Shown: positions 31,476 to 43,242 of the stretch, piece after piece
Numbering within the stretch: position 1 is the first letter of the stretch
How the letters are laid out: every line of letters begins with the position of its first letter
Assembly: GCF_003073045.1 (NCBI RefSeq)
Contig: NC_037590.1
Coordinates: forward strand, 32,372,327-32,436,326
Source: Pomacea canaliculata
Lineage: Eukaryota > Mollusca > Gastropoda > Architaenioglossa > Ampullariidae
Direction of reading: 5' to 3'
Length of the DNA stretch: 64,000 nucleotides
The notes under the pieces: generated by a model
Told to the model about the DNA's origin: nothing
Database searches by the model: none
The model's input: only the letters and a program-made list of their open reading frames with translations
Position numbers and translations under genes: made by a program

Positions 31476-34400
31476 ATGTAGAGTATACAGAGTACCGTTC
31501 AGAGCATGCACACCTGTGGACAACAACAAGGTGTGGAGATGGAAGGTGATGACACATCGCCGATGGAGATGCATTGGTGATTGATTAGTCAGAAAAGGAC
31601 TATAGAATGATCTCACTTGAATTTCACATGTACACACAACACATGAACTGATGTAAGTAAGCTTCAGATGAAAGAAAATTTACCAAGGAGTCTGATTTGA
31701 CGTCGGGGATCTGTAAACATGGAAGAGTAGGTCAGAGGTCATAACGCTTGAGACATTTTGTAGTAAATCGGGCATGAAAGCACATTCTGTACAGCGGAGG
31801 AACGAGCTGTATTAATCTACATATTCTTATTCTTATTCTTATTCTTATTCTTATTCTTGAACCAAGTCAGTCAGTGTCATAAGTAAAGCGTTCCTGGCAG
31901 CAAGATGGATGGATAACGGCAAATAAACTTAATTATTCGTCAAGTGCTTTATTCATATCCATTTCTTTCTAACCTTCCCCTTTTAGGCGATGCGCATCCT
32001 TTGCGCTACCTCCCTGATGTTGTCTTCACTCAGTACATTTTATTTATTTTTATTTTGTCTGCACACATTGTCTCCCATACCAAGTTCTTAGTTCTCTTAG
32101 ACAAAGTTCGATCTGTGCTTTACCAGCTCTGTGAGTGTTACATATGGCTTGTTATAAACTTGTCTTGGAACAACTTGCACCTACAATTTCAAGATGATTG
32201 GTCACATGACAGCGCGTCCTCATATTTGGGGCGCCCTCAGAGATGGTTTCTCTAGCGAAAGCTAATTGCACTCTACAGTTGGACAGGTATGTAGTCGGTC
32301 ACGTGCGTGTCATCAGCGACCGAGTTGTGAAGTGGAAATCTAGATACCTAAGGAACAGAGAATGTATCTCAAGGGTAGCTATGGACCAAGGCAAAGCGGG
32401 GGACTTAACGAGCGTAATATTTGCGGCAGCAGATGACCTACTCACACCTTTTTCACGCATCTTCAGTCCAGTTTCCAGGTAATCGTGTTAACTAAACAAT
32501 TAGGTCATCAGTATAGTCGTTTATTGTCGTTTAATTACGTTAAGCCATAGTATAAAATCCGATTTTTCCATTGTTATCTGTAGAAATGAGGCCAAAGATG
32601 TTCGGCGTAGAATACATGTAACCGGGCCGTCTGAGAAATAGAATGGATAGACGAAAGAAACAAAGGAAAGGAAAAGAGAAAAAGTCAGGAGAGAAGAGAG
32701 AATGAAGGCAGCGATTGCCTGGTATTCCAATTCAACAGTTATAGGCTTACAAATCCGTAATAAATCTAGTACTATCAGTGACCCGTTCCTAAGCCAAGCA
32801 ACGGGGTCACATCTGACCCGCCTTTAGGGAGTGAGCTGTCCTCCCGAATGGCAAAAAGGTGAAAAAAACGAGCCACTGTTTTGTCTGTTTTATATACAAT
32901 TTGGAGGTAGCCTTTCTGTTTGTGTTTCTTGTTTTTGTTCACTGACTGAGCAGTCCTAGCAGAGCTTCTGGTCATGTGGTTAGTATGTCACGCTTATATG
33001 GTTACACACACTGGTATACAACTGTTCTTGACTGGAAAGTCATGCCAGGAGAAACTTATTTGTAAAAAGGACACGAGTTTCTGTAGAATAAGACATGGCT
33101 TCTGTAGAATAAGGACGCGAGTTTCTGTAGAACAAGTATTCTGACACCGTGTAGAAGTGCGATACATTTTTTTTTCTTTTTTTTTTTTGTTGCAATGTTT
33201 TAGGTGGCGGAAAAATAAAAACCCACACAAAAGAGTAAAAAAAAATTATCGTAAACTCTGGGAGTTATTTTTCCTGGGGTTTTACAGCTCGTTTTATAGG
33301 TCCCCTAAACTACTCCACTGTGTTTGTAATGCAAATTCCCACCTTGAGGCTGAAAACATTTTGTCTGTCCCCACCTCATCGCCGAACGAACGAAAACTTC
33401 AGTTGTTCCGTACTCCAACGTTGTCTCACTTCTTTGTCTCTCCCGTCTTATTCGAACCTGACGAACTTTCGGGTTTATTTCATCTCCGGGAATTTAGTGA
33501 ATGGTGCAATAAATCTCCAAACGTTGAGGGATATTTCTTTTCATTTACACACAGTATGAAGATCAGTTTCTGCTACTTCATGCCATTGCAAATTGCTCAT
33601 TCTTCACTTGAACAGGCTCTGTTTACTACACGCATATATATCTTCCAGAGACTTCGGTGACAAGACGGTTATTGGTTTAAATAATTCTAAAGTGTCGCGG
33701 TGCAGGTTAGTGCCTTGAACTGACAAAGCCGCGGACTTTGCACCAAGTCTGGATGTGGCCTGGATTGAACAATTTGCATTTCTCTGTTCACTATTCCCCC
33801 GATATATATTTTTGTCTTCAGAAGGTAGAGTATGTGTAGGGATGGTGATGGGGGAATGTACGCGTGCACGGCAGACGTGTATCGTGATTCTCTTCATGAC
33901 CTGGAGGTTGGGGTGGGAGATTTATTTGTTTGTGTTTTCCACCGTTCCAGCAACTATGGATATATCACGGGGTGGATGGATTGTTACGAAGAAAATGCAC
34001 TCTCTCTCTCTCATTAAACACACCAGCACACTACCAGCGACTACTGTGGAAAGATGGTTCGGTATGAAGGAAATAAAATTAAATTTAGTTTAGTATTCAT
34101 GCTTCTTTCTTTCCATCCTCATCGACCTAAATCGCATTGCTTCTACCGGTCTTGTTTGGTTTTTTTTTCACTTGGAAGAGGGGGGGACGTTATAGGAGGC
34201 AACCTACGACATTTATAACTATCACTTTCTGATCTTCAACATGCTTTTTCATCTTATCAAGACGAAGACCCGAAGGGCAATAGGTTGGGAGACATCAAGT
34301 CAACACGTGACGTAGCACAAAACCAAACCCGTCCTTTCTCTCACTTTCAGATCATGTGTGGGTGTGTGAGAGAGAGATAACACTACGGGATCACAGACCT

Positions 34401-35019
34401 CGGGAAGATAACGATCAAGGTGACGAAAGTTTTCGCGGAAAGTATTGACTACAGTGTCAGAACATATATATATATGGACCTCAAACTATGTGATTGTCAG
34501 AGCCGAACTTTCTTCACTTTTTTTCCTTTTAATTGATAAAGGAGGAACTGTAAAAGAAAAGGAAAAATAGAAATATAATGTACACGGATGCATGCATATT
34601 CAATAATCTATACATCCAGTAGTGTGACTAGCCACTGTTGTTTGTTTGTTTGTTGTCATTTTTCTTCGCACTAATGATGGTAAGACAATATCGAGCATAG
34701 AATTTGTAAACAGAAAAAATGACTTGTAAAAGGAATATACTGCATTTAAAACAAAAAAATAAACTGTGACTTCGTAACTTGAAAGGGATAAACTGTGGAT
34801 TTTCTTTAAGAAACGTTTTCCGAAACTGATAAACCCAAATCATGTCAGAACTACGGTGACTGAGAGTCGTTTTACTACAGAATGGTTTTCTCGTTTAAAG
34901 GCGTAGTAGGAAGTAGGCAATTACATGGCCTTGAATAACTACTTATGCCGTATGCTTCTTTTTTTTTTTATTTATTTTTATTTATGAGTATGATTTTTTT
35001 CCTAAGGGTGACGAACAAG
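31476..35019. other. Intergenic or transporter 5' region, no exon recognised
   Basis: The start-codon exon of the downstream SLC6 gene should lie here or further left, but I could not identify it. Small repeats: (TTATTC)n at 31827-31858, and a tandem 'gagtttctgtagaataagg' unit at about 33070-33140. Open frames such as 33157-33660 show no domain. Confidence 0.4.
31827..31858. repeat. (TTATTC)n microsatellite
   Basis: About five tandem copies of the hexamer TTATTC. Confidence 0.9.
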
Positions 35020-38000
35020 CAGCCTCGAGAGGAGGATGGGGTGTCACCTGGAGTTTGTAATCACGTGCATCGGCTTCGCCGTGGGTTTGGGAAACGTCTG
35101 GCGCTTTCCTTACCTATGTTACAAAAATGGCGGCGGTAGCAAGTAGATCTGTTCTGTTTACATTTGTGAGATTGGATTTCTTAATGTAAAAAAATTTCCT
35201 CAAGTTTTAAAAATGTGGAACATCAAAGTGGAACATCCAAAGCGCGCACACACAATCACACACACAAACGCAGGTATAACTGAAACATACTCTGTCTAGC
35301 ACCACTATTAGACGAACACTGTTTTCCTGCCTTTCTCTGTCTCTATATACTGTTATCTTTCATATTTTCATGTACTTGATAAGGGTTGAGTTCAAACCCT
35401 AGCGATGTTAAAAGCGCTATTCAATTACAAACGTACATATTATGATGATCATGATTATTATTATAGTCAAACATTTTCATATCTGTTGATTTGTATACTG
35501 TAGTCGTAATGATTCCACCTGCATGTCGAAGGGCTGCTACTGTTACAAAAAATTCACACGATTTATTTATTGATTGTCTCCCTCAGGTGCGTTCTTATTC
35601 CTACTGCATCAGCCTCTTTTTCATGGGCATACCGCTCTTTTGTCTGGAGATTCATTTGGTCAGTTTGCAGTTTTAGGTCCGCTTGCTATCTGGACGATCA
35701 ACCCACTGTTCAAAGGTAAAGAGGGGAATAAAATAATTAGGTTTTTTTTTTCTAGTTGGGTGCAACTTTGTGTAACTTTCTTACTACTGAATAGGGTTTG
35801 AAAAGAGAAGCATGTTTCTGATTTATGTATGTTTTATTTGTTTTTTCTTTCGTTATGTCATATTCAGCTTTTTATTTAATGCAAATTAATTTTATTCTTA
35901 AAAGCGATGAAGTTTAGAGTCATACATATGGTTTTGGTGATATTTAATATGAACTGGGTTTCACTGATATTTTGTATGTATTGTTTGAACATGTTATATG
36001 CTAGGTCTGGGTATACCATGATGGTCCTGGTGTCATCCTGTCCATCTACTACACATTATAGTGGCGCAGTCAATCTTCTTCCTGTTCGCCTCCATGCAGG
36101 AGACCTTGCCGTGGACGGAGTGTGGGCGAGACTGGAACACGTGCTACTGCCGCAAGGCCGGCGACAACGGGACTGACCTCGACCCACTCCGATGGTACAA
36201 CTCCACAGGCCTCAACTGCAGTACGATACACCTTTATCTTTACAGTCATCTGTAGATACATCCGGACTCTGATTCTGATATGTGTCTGACTATTGTGTGT
36301 GTGTGCACGAATGCATGTCAGTGTAATAATGTACTAACAATTGTTGTCTACTTGTTTGTTTGGTTTTTTTAAGCGGGAATTGTTGTGACACCTGACAACC
36401 AAAAAAGCGCTAGTGAAGAATACTACAAGTAAGCAAAGTGGTAAATTTATATCATTAGGTGTGAGATCAGTTTATTGAGCATGAACATTTATCACACTTA
36501 TCACATAATCGCTTATCCGTGACTTCCGTTTGTTGCTTAGTTTGTTTAAATAATTTAGCAAACGTGGGCGTTTTATCAATTTAATAAATTTATCTGTTTC
36601 GGTAACCTAGGAAGCCTGTCAGTTTTAGCAGCTTGGCCAATTGTCTTCTTTAGCAAATAAGGGTTTGTTACACGAACTTATCAAGTCCCTTCACGTGACT
36701 AGGTTGTTTCAGAAACATGAAAAAACTGTTTCAGTAACGTGACTAGCCCGTCTGTTTCAGTAACTACGTCCTGTCGAAGACCAGCAGCATTGCGGATCCT
36801 GGAGGAGTCAAGTGGGACCTGACGTTGTGTAACCTTGCCGCCTGGATCGTCATCGCCCTCTCTCTCATCAAAGGGGTCAAGACGATGGGAAAGGTAAGCG
36901 AAACCGCAATAGTGGACAACGGATGTCGTTGTCACTGACCCGTTGACCTTTGGTGTCGTTTGTTGGAGACAACAAAAACTCTGAAGAGTTAAGAAGTGTT
37001 TCTGTAGAAAGTGTTTTTGTGAGATGTAACAATAGAGATATTTCGATAAGACCATCTTAAAGGAGGGGCATCTCTTTTGCAGGTGGCCTACTTCTTTGCC
37101 TTGTTTCCCTACGTTCTGCTGACAGCGCTGCTCGTTCGGGGGGTCACTCTGGAGGGTGCTCGAGATGGAATCGACTTTTACCTGAAACCTGACCTCAACA
37201 AGCTGACTGAATCTGGGGTACGTGTACGAGAAGTAATTCAATGGGAGGGAGTCGATATGTAGTCAACCTCGAGGGGTTGCCGGGAGAACATGGAGGTAGG
37301 GAGAACAGTTACAATTACAAAATTAAAATCCAGCTGTACAGAGCGGAATCTTGAATATTCTCCATTTCGAACCAAAAATGGTTTACTCCGAAGTTATGTA
37401 CAGGTTTGTAAGACTAAAAGAATAGGCGAACGCCTGGAATTAAATGTCCACGAAAGTTTAGACAAGAACGGACAATGAGATTTTGTTAGACATCCTAATT
37501 TTTTCGGGTCTTGACGACAGGTGTGGCTGGACGCCGCCTCGCAAATTTTCTTTTCTCTCAGCACCAGCACGGGCAGCTTGACCGCCATGTCCAGCTATAA
37601 TCGCTTCAAGAACAACTCGCTAAGGTGGGGACAAACTCTTGCATTTTAACCGCATACTTAGTATGAAAGAGAAATTATATTTTAGGAGGTAGTATCGTGT
37701 ACTAAGTTCAGAACTTCTTACAAGAACGACTAATGAAGGGACAAGTATCAGAGTTATATTTTAACGTGCTGCTTTCCCTTTTTCTTGGATAAATTTACAA
37801 AATCGACATCAATCAAGAAAAAGTCAAGAAACATTGAAAAATAAGAGAATTAAAAGATGTCAAATTTCACGGACTGCACATGCTTTGGCACGAAACTAAA
37901 TGTCAAAATATCAGAACGTATCAGAGAATATTGTATGCATAAAATTAGAAAAAAAGGAAAGATAAAGGATAACTGTAGTGATTCAGATTTTTATTGGTGC

Positions 38001-40964
38001 GTCACTGCTTTCCTGCCATACAGGGATTCCATCACGATTCCAATCATCAACTGTCTGACTAGTTTCTATGCGGGTTTTGCCATCTTCTCTGTCCTGGGAT
38101 ACATGGCACGGGCCAAGAACGTCTCCGTGTCGGCGGTCACAACGGAAGGTTGCTCGCATGTTTCTTTTTTCTTTCTTTTTTTTTTCCTTCTTTTTCTCTT
38201 ATTTTTCCTTCTTTTTCTCTTATTTTTCTTTCTTATGTTAATTTTTCCCTTTTTAATCTTTCTTGCTTTCCGTTTTTTGTTTTTCGTTTTTATTTCTTTC
38301 ATTTTCTTTTCTTAATATTTTCCAACCAATCATGTGATTAAAAAGTAAGTGCGCTCTAATCTTCTTTCAGGTACAGGGCTTGTGTTCGTTGCCTACCCAG
38401 AGGCTTTGGCCCAGATGCCGCTCCCACAACTGTGGTCTGTCCTCTTTTTCGTCATGATGATCTGCCTCGGCATGGGGACGCAGGTAACTCATTGAGCGCT
38501 GTCATGTGGGATGCTACAGCTCTTGGTATTTCGATACCTGTGGACACAAACAAGTTGTAAATGATCTACAAATATGTTCTACCATCATTCTGTCTTCCAT
38601 CACCTTTTCACCAATGATTCAAACCCCACCCCCTATCTCCATTCTCCACTATGTGGAAAGAGATATGTCTACAAAGACATTGAGATCACTAACCACAAGA
38701 CGATTACTTAATCACCCACTTCCTTTAAATAAAAATAATGTATAATTAATAAACTTCAGATAGCCATTGAATAGATACTGAAGTTATTTTCAGTGTTTTT
38801 GTGTGCAATAGTTTTAACACTGGACGTTTCCTGTCAATGCTGTGACAGGTCCCCAGTGTTGAGACCCTCCTGACAGCCCTGCAGGACGAGTACAAGTTTT
38901 TTCGTGGAAATTGCCGCTCCATCATCTTCCGGTTGAGCGTCTGCGCTCTCGGATTTCTCCTTGGTCTTCCGCAGACAACACAGGTAATGCTAGTAACAAC
39001 AGTGGTACACAGGTAATGCTGGTAGCAATATTGCAACACAGGTAATGCTAGTAACAACAGTGGTATACAAGCAATGCTGGTAGCAATTGTGGTACTTAGG
39101 TAACGCTTGTGTTACTTAGATAAAAGTCTGCCTTTGCGATTTTAATTGATGATGTCTTGATGAAAGCATATGAAATCAGCACATGAGTGAATGATCACTT
39201 CCAAATACTAATATCATAAGTAGAGGCTAATTTTGAAACCCAATACTATTTCCATAGGTGTTTTTTTAAAACAGGGCGGGACCTACATTCTGGATTTGAT
39301 GGATACATTCGTGGGTTTTCCGTTGCTTCTTGTCGGTCTGCTCGAGTTTATCGTCATTGTGTGGGTCTACGGTAAGGAAACTCAGATATTTGTTTGTAGA
39401 TATTACCTGAATTAACTGTGAGAAAATAACACCCAGTCTATATAAGGGTATATAGTAAATAAAAACAAATTTAAAGTTTCTATTATCTTTACATGAGGGA
39501 TTGCTCTTGATTGGTACTATGACCTGCTTAACATCACTCATCAGTAGTGAAAATGCAATATTTTATTTTAACAAAAAGAAGTTTTTTATGCTATTATGGT
39601 CTGGCGTTGAAAAGCCGGTGATCATACCGGGTTGAAGGTTGAAAGATCTTGAATCATGTTGAAGAGTTGACATGATGTTTGCACGTTGTATCGTAACAAT
39701 CAGGATTTGTGCGGCTGAGTGAGGACATCATGATGATGGTGGGACACAACTCCATCAGCAGGAAAATCTACTACTGCTACTTCAGCTGGACATGGACGAT
39801 TGTCGCCCCTGGGCTTATATTGGTAAGACGATTTTTTTTCATCAGTGTAGCAGCACTAGACTTATTAATAATGCCATTCTCTTTCTTAGATGGCTCTCTG
39901 ACCCAAACATATCTTGCTGAAAATATGACTGCATTTACCATATCTCTTCAAGATGATAAAAAAAAATAGCCAAATAGAGTCACACATTTCTTATGTAAGT
40001 CCTGTTAAGAGGAACCTTAGATTTCACCTTATTTTCTTCGCAGAAACTGTTCTGAATGAATTATACAGAGCAAAGAGTTGATAACTTTTCGCTTCTAATG
40101 TGTTTCCACCCAACCCACCTACACTTCTCTTCACGCCACAGGCCATCATTGTCTTCGACTCCGTCGACTATCAACCGATCACGGGTCCTGCGTACCCGGA
40201 ATGGGCCGAGGCTCTTGGATGGCTGACTGTTGCCTTCATTATGATGTGGACCCCTGTCTGGTTTATCGGAAGTTACTGCTACAAGGGTGGCTTCAAGGTA
40301 CGTGAAAACATTACCTCATAGGTTGAAGCATTTTGGTTTCCTAAAGACCGAGTACAATAAGGGAGAGAATAAATGGCAATACATCTCCTAACTGATGATC
40401 TTTAACATATCATAACCCAATGACTGTTAGGCCAAGGGACTACTTTCCAATGGTAACGACTCGCTTATGTCATCCTTGTATCACGTGACATGGGAATCCT
40501 TTCAAGGGTACTTATAAAGTGATTGAATTCCTAATCTATTGTAATATTTATTGATATATAAACCACACATATTATTTCTATTTTTAATTACAGAGTTAAG
40601 GGAAGGATTTTCAGAATTGTAAAATTAAGCTTGATAGGGGCAAGGGTCAAACTTCTGAAAGGAGTTGTTGCAGCTGTCGTAAAAGTTCGTGATTGTCAGG
40701 ATGATATTATTCTTTTGTCTTGCACAGCTACTGCGACGTTTGAACCAGCCTCTGCCGGAGTGGGGACCCCTGCTGGTGGAGAACCGCACCCTCCCTCGCT
40801 ACCGGCAAGAAGCTGCGGAAACACAACTACCTGAAGTAACTGATGCAACAGACACTTACACCAGCAACAACAGCACGTGGAGCGACCCTACGACAGAATT
40901 TTCCTTCAACAACGCAGCCTTCCAAGACGACCAAGTCGCTGATGGGCTCAGAACTAAACTATAA
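35020..40964 (+). CDS. SLC6 sodium-dependent transporter, glycine-transporter-like (5' exons broken)
   Basis: This is a twelve-helix Na+/Cl- coupled transporter of the plasma membrane. Recognised exons: about 35020-35135, 35587-35715, 36005-36220, 36374-36428, 36761-36893, 37083-37217, 37521-37624, 38024-38148, 38371-38483, 38849-38983, 39275-39371, 39704-39822, 40142-40297 and 40728-40964 (stop TAA). TM1 carries [15 protein letters not shown] and NGG, the SLC6 signature. Then come [14 protein letters not shown] (TM3-EL2), [12 protein letters not shown] (TM4), QIFFSL and SSYN (TM6-IL3), and ICLGMGTQ (TM8), whose GTQ in place of the usual DSQ points to the glycine transporter branch. The tail of about 55 residues is Ser/Thr/Asn-rich. 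Exons 4-14 of this list are open and in phase. In the first three, similarity jumps between frames (about 35030, 35600, 35660, 36013, 36035 and 36058). This is either a pseudogene or local assembly error. The first coding exon was not found. Confidence 0.85.
38160..38318. repeat. Pyrimidine-rich tract in transporter intron
   Basis: A long TTTTTCTT-type tract directly follows the weak donor GTTGCT after 38148, including near-perfect tandem 'cttctttttctcttatttttc' units. Open frames here are low-complexity Phe/Leu or Lys/Arg runs. Confidence 0.85.
38983..39115. repeat. 29-bp minisatellite copying the intron-10 splice donor
   Basis: The transporter exon ending at 38983 is followed by GTAATGCTAGTAAC... 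The same ACACAG/GTAATGCT junction recurs with exact 29-bp spacing: donors at 38984, 39013 and 39042, decayed at 39071 (GCAATG) and 39100 (GTAACG). The repeat therefore multiplies the 5' splice site inside the intron. Confidence 0.9.
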
Positions 40965-40999
40965 TCTCAGAGCTGTCGAGTAGAATACCTGTGTGTGTC

Positions 41000-42451
41000 G
41001 TGTGTCTTTCTGAGTATGGTTTGGGTACTACTCTATCACAGACGGCAATGACAGAAACGCCAAGACTTGGTTACTCAAGTGATCATACACTTACTTTCAC
41101 TCTCCTTTGCCCCTCCTCATTGTAATATAAAGAGGAAAATACCCATTGGATCCGCTCCCCTTATTAGTATTAGGTGTAAAAATGTAACAGTATTATGTGT
41201 AATACGACATATTTAGTCCAAGTTTGCAAAGCGTTGCTCACAAACCTACACCCTTTGGGAGTTTCTTTCCCCCCCGAAGAGCTCGACAGTGTGCAGTCCC
41301 CGTGACAAGCTCACGTGACGCTGGCTTTATGAAGCAGCGTCAGTCACGCGCGACGACAACACCAAATATTGGGGAGTCATGTGACATGAGCATGAATCAG
41401 CCTGCTAGCTACACATAGGATAATTTGTGATAGATTGTGAGGATACATTGATGATACATCTAATTTATCCTTCCGCGATTCGTGAACTGATTTTCCCGGA
41501 GGTCATAGCATTCATTGGCGTAAGACAATCAAATATCAAGCATTTGCAAGCTCCATTCGCATCGTACCTTTCGCTTCAATATATTTTTATAAAGATGTAT
41601 CAATGTTTATTAATAGGAATACCATAGGAGCAGCACCAACAGTAATAGTATCTGTTGGTCATAGAGTTGTTGCTGTTGTTGTTATCTGAATATCATCGCT
41701 GCAAGAGAGAAGTCGCTGAAATAAAGTCCAAGGTGATTTCTTGGCATACTTGTCGCCACAGGACTGTGAAGCATGACAGCTGGGTGAGATTATGTAATCA
41801 GCCCACAACATATCGTCAAGCTTCTTGGATGCTTAGCAGACAACCAAACCTTGCTTTTATAAGAAAGGAAGTCAGAACGTTCAAAGAACTTCTAACGTGC
41901 TATTTGCATGTGTTGGACCTTGATATTTATGAGATTCGATACATTTCATCATCAAGTACCAAAATAAATGACAACTGACATTTGAATGGCTCAAAAGAAA
42001 AACAAGCAAACAACAAAGCCCTAGTCAAATCCATGAAGGCATCTGACACCAAAATAACTCAGGATCCAGCTTATTGGCGCCTTGTGCCTCTAATGTTGTG
42101 CCTTGTGCCCCAAACATGGTGCCTTTCGCATCAAGGTAATTAAAACATCGAAGAAAGAACGGAACGCTAGCTTGTTTATTCCCCGCTTCTATTTGTTTCT
42201 TCGAGAATGAAATGGAAGAAATGTATCAGCTATATCAAACTTTAACAATGATAATAATCACCACTATTGTCATTATCATCATCATCAGTTCACCACACAA
42301 ATGTGTAAGTAAACATTAGTCGAATGTTTGGAGATTTGTCGTATTTACATGTTTTTATTCCAGGCATATACATAATTAAACAGTCGATATAACCATTTGT
42401 ACAATATATACATGATGTATCCTTATGTTTATTGTCCTTCATTGTCTATAC
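41000..42451. other. Transporter 3' UTR and intergenic DNA
   Basis: Possible poly(A) signals AATAAA occur at 41720-41725 and about 41964. No other gene is recognised. There is an (ATC/ATT)-rich patch at 42250-42290. Confidence 0.4.
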
Positions 42452-42620
42452 CAGAGGTGGGCAATTAATTTTCCCAAGGGGCCGCATGAGAAATTGGGAT
42501 GGTTTTAGAGGGCCGGACTAATATAGTCACCAGTACTTGTATATATAGTATATATTAACTACTTTCGCCAGCGGGCGGGGCCGGTCAGAGACAGGAGGCG
42601 GCCGGATTTTGCCAGGTCTG
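42452..42620. mobile_element. Short hAT MITE with 8-bp target duplication GTCTATAC
   Basis: The left end is CAGAGGTGGGCAATTAA and the right end finishes GCCAGGTCTG. Identical octamers GTCTATAC lie at 42444-42451 and 42621-42628. The 169-bp body has 'ggggccgcatgag' and 'gggccgg' motifs common to hAT ends and no coding sequence. Confidence 0.9.
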
Positions 42621-42747
42621 GTCTATACCTATGTGCATGCATATCCTTTTTTGCCTTTAGTTTTTGCACAGATGATATATATATAAAGTGTCATTTACAT
42701 ATATGTTTGGCAATTCTTTTTGTGTAGGTTGATTCTTGATATGAACA

Positions 42748-43242
42748 CAGGTAGTCCTCGGGTTACGACGGTCTCGAGTTACGTTGTTTCGTGGTTACGA
42801 CGCTCATTCCGACTTACGAGGTCAGTGCATCAAAGAAAAGGAAGGCCATCACCATGGAGGTGAAAGTGGATATCATAAGGCAATCTGAGAAGGGGGAAAC
42901 AGCAACAGAAATTAGCAGGTCATAAGGACTTAGTCGTTCGACTGTCGCTACGATTATCAAGGATAAAGATCGCATTCTTGAACACGTGAAAGGATCTGCT
43001 CATATGAAAGCCACAGTGATAACAAAGCGTACTGTACTGCACAGTATTTTACTGTACTTATGTTTATTGATAATTATGTAGGTTGCTGTGTTATGATAGG
43101 TGTTTGGAGAGGCTAAGTGTTTGCAGTACTGTACTGTTATTATGGTACAGTGGTGTATGAACGTATGATCCGACTTACGTCGAAATTCGGTTTACGACGC
43201 CGCGTTAAGAACGGATCCCCGTCGTAAGTCGAGGACTACCTG
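42748..43242 (+). mobile_element. Tigger/pogo element, internally deleted, with transposase N-terminus
   Basis: The inverted ends CAGGTAGTCCTCG... and ...CGAGGACTACCTG enclose about 495 bp; TA follows the right end, but the left flank reads CA. From about 42828 a frame reads SKKRKAITMEVKVDIIRQSE, then TATEISRS, an in-frame TAA, then LSRSTVATIIKDK. This is the N-terminal helix-turn-helix of Tigger transposases. The DDE domain is deleted. Confidence 0.85.

Noticed and set aside
33157..33660. 167-codon plus-strand open frame
   Set aside because: No recognisable domain or splice context; AT-rich, and overlaps a T-run. Chance frame.
38984..39115. Regularly spaced 29-bp units considered as a CRISPR array
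   Set aside because: The whole unit is repeated with no unique spacers, the genome is eukaryotic, and the tract lies in an intron.
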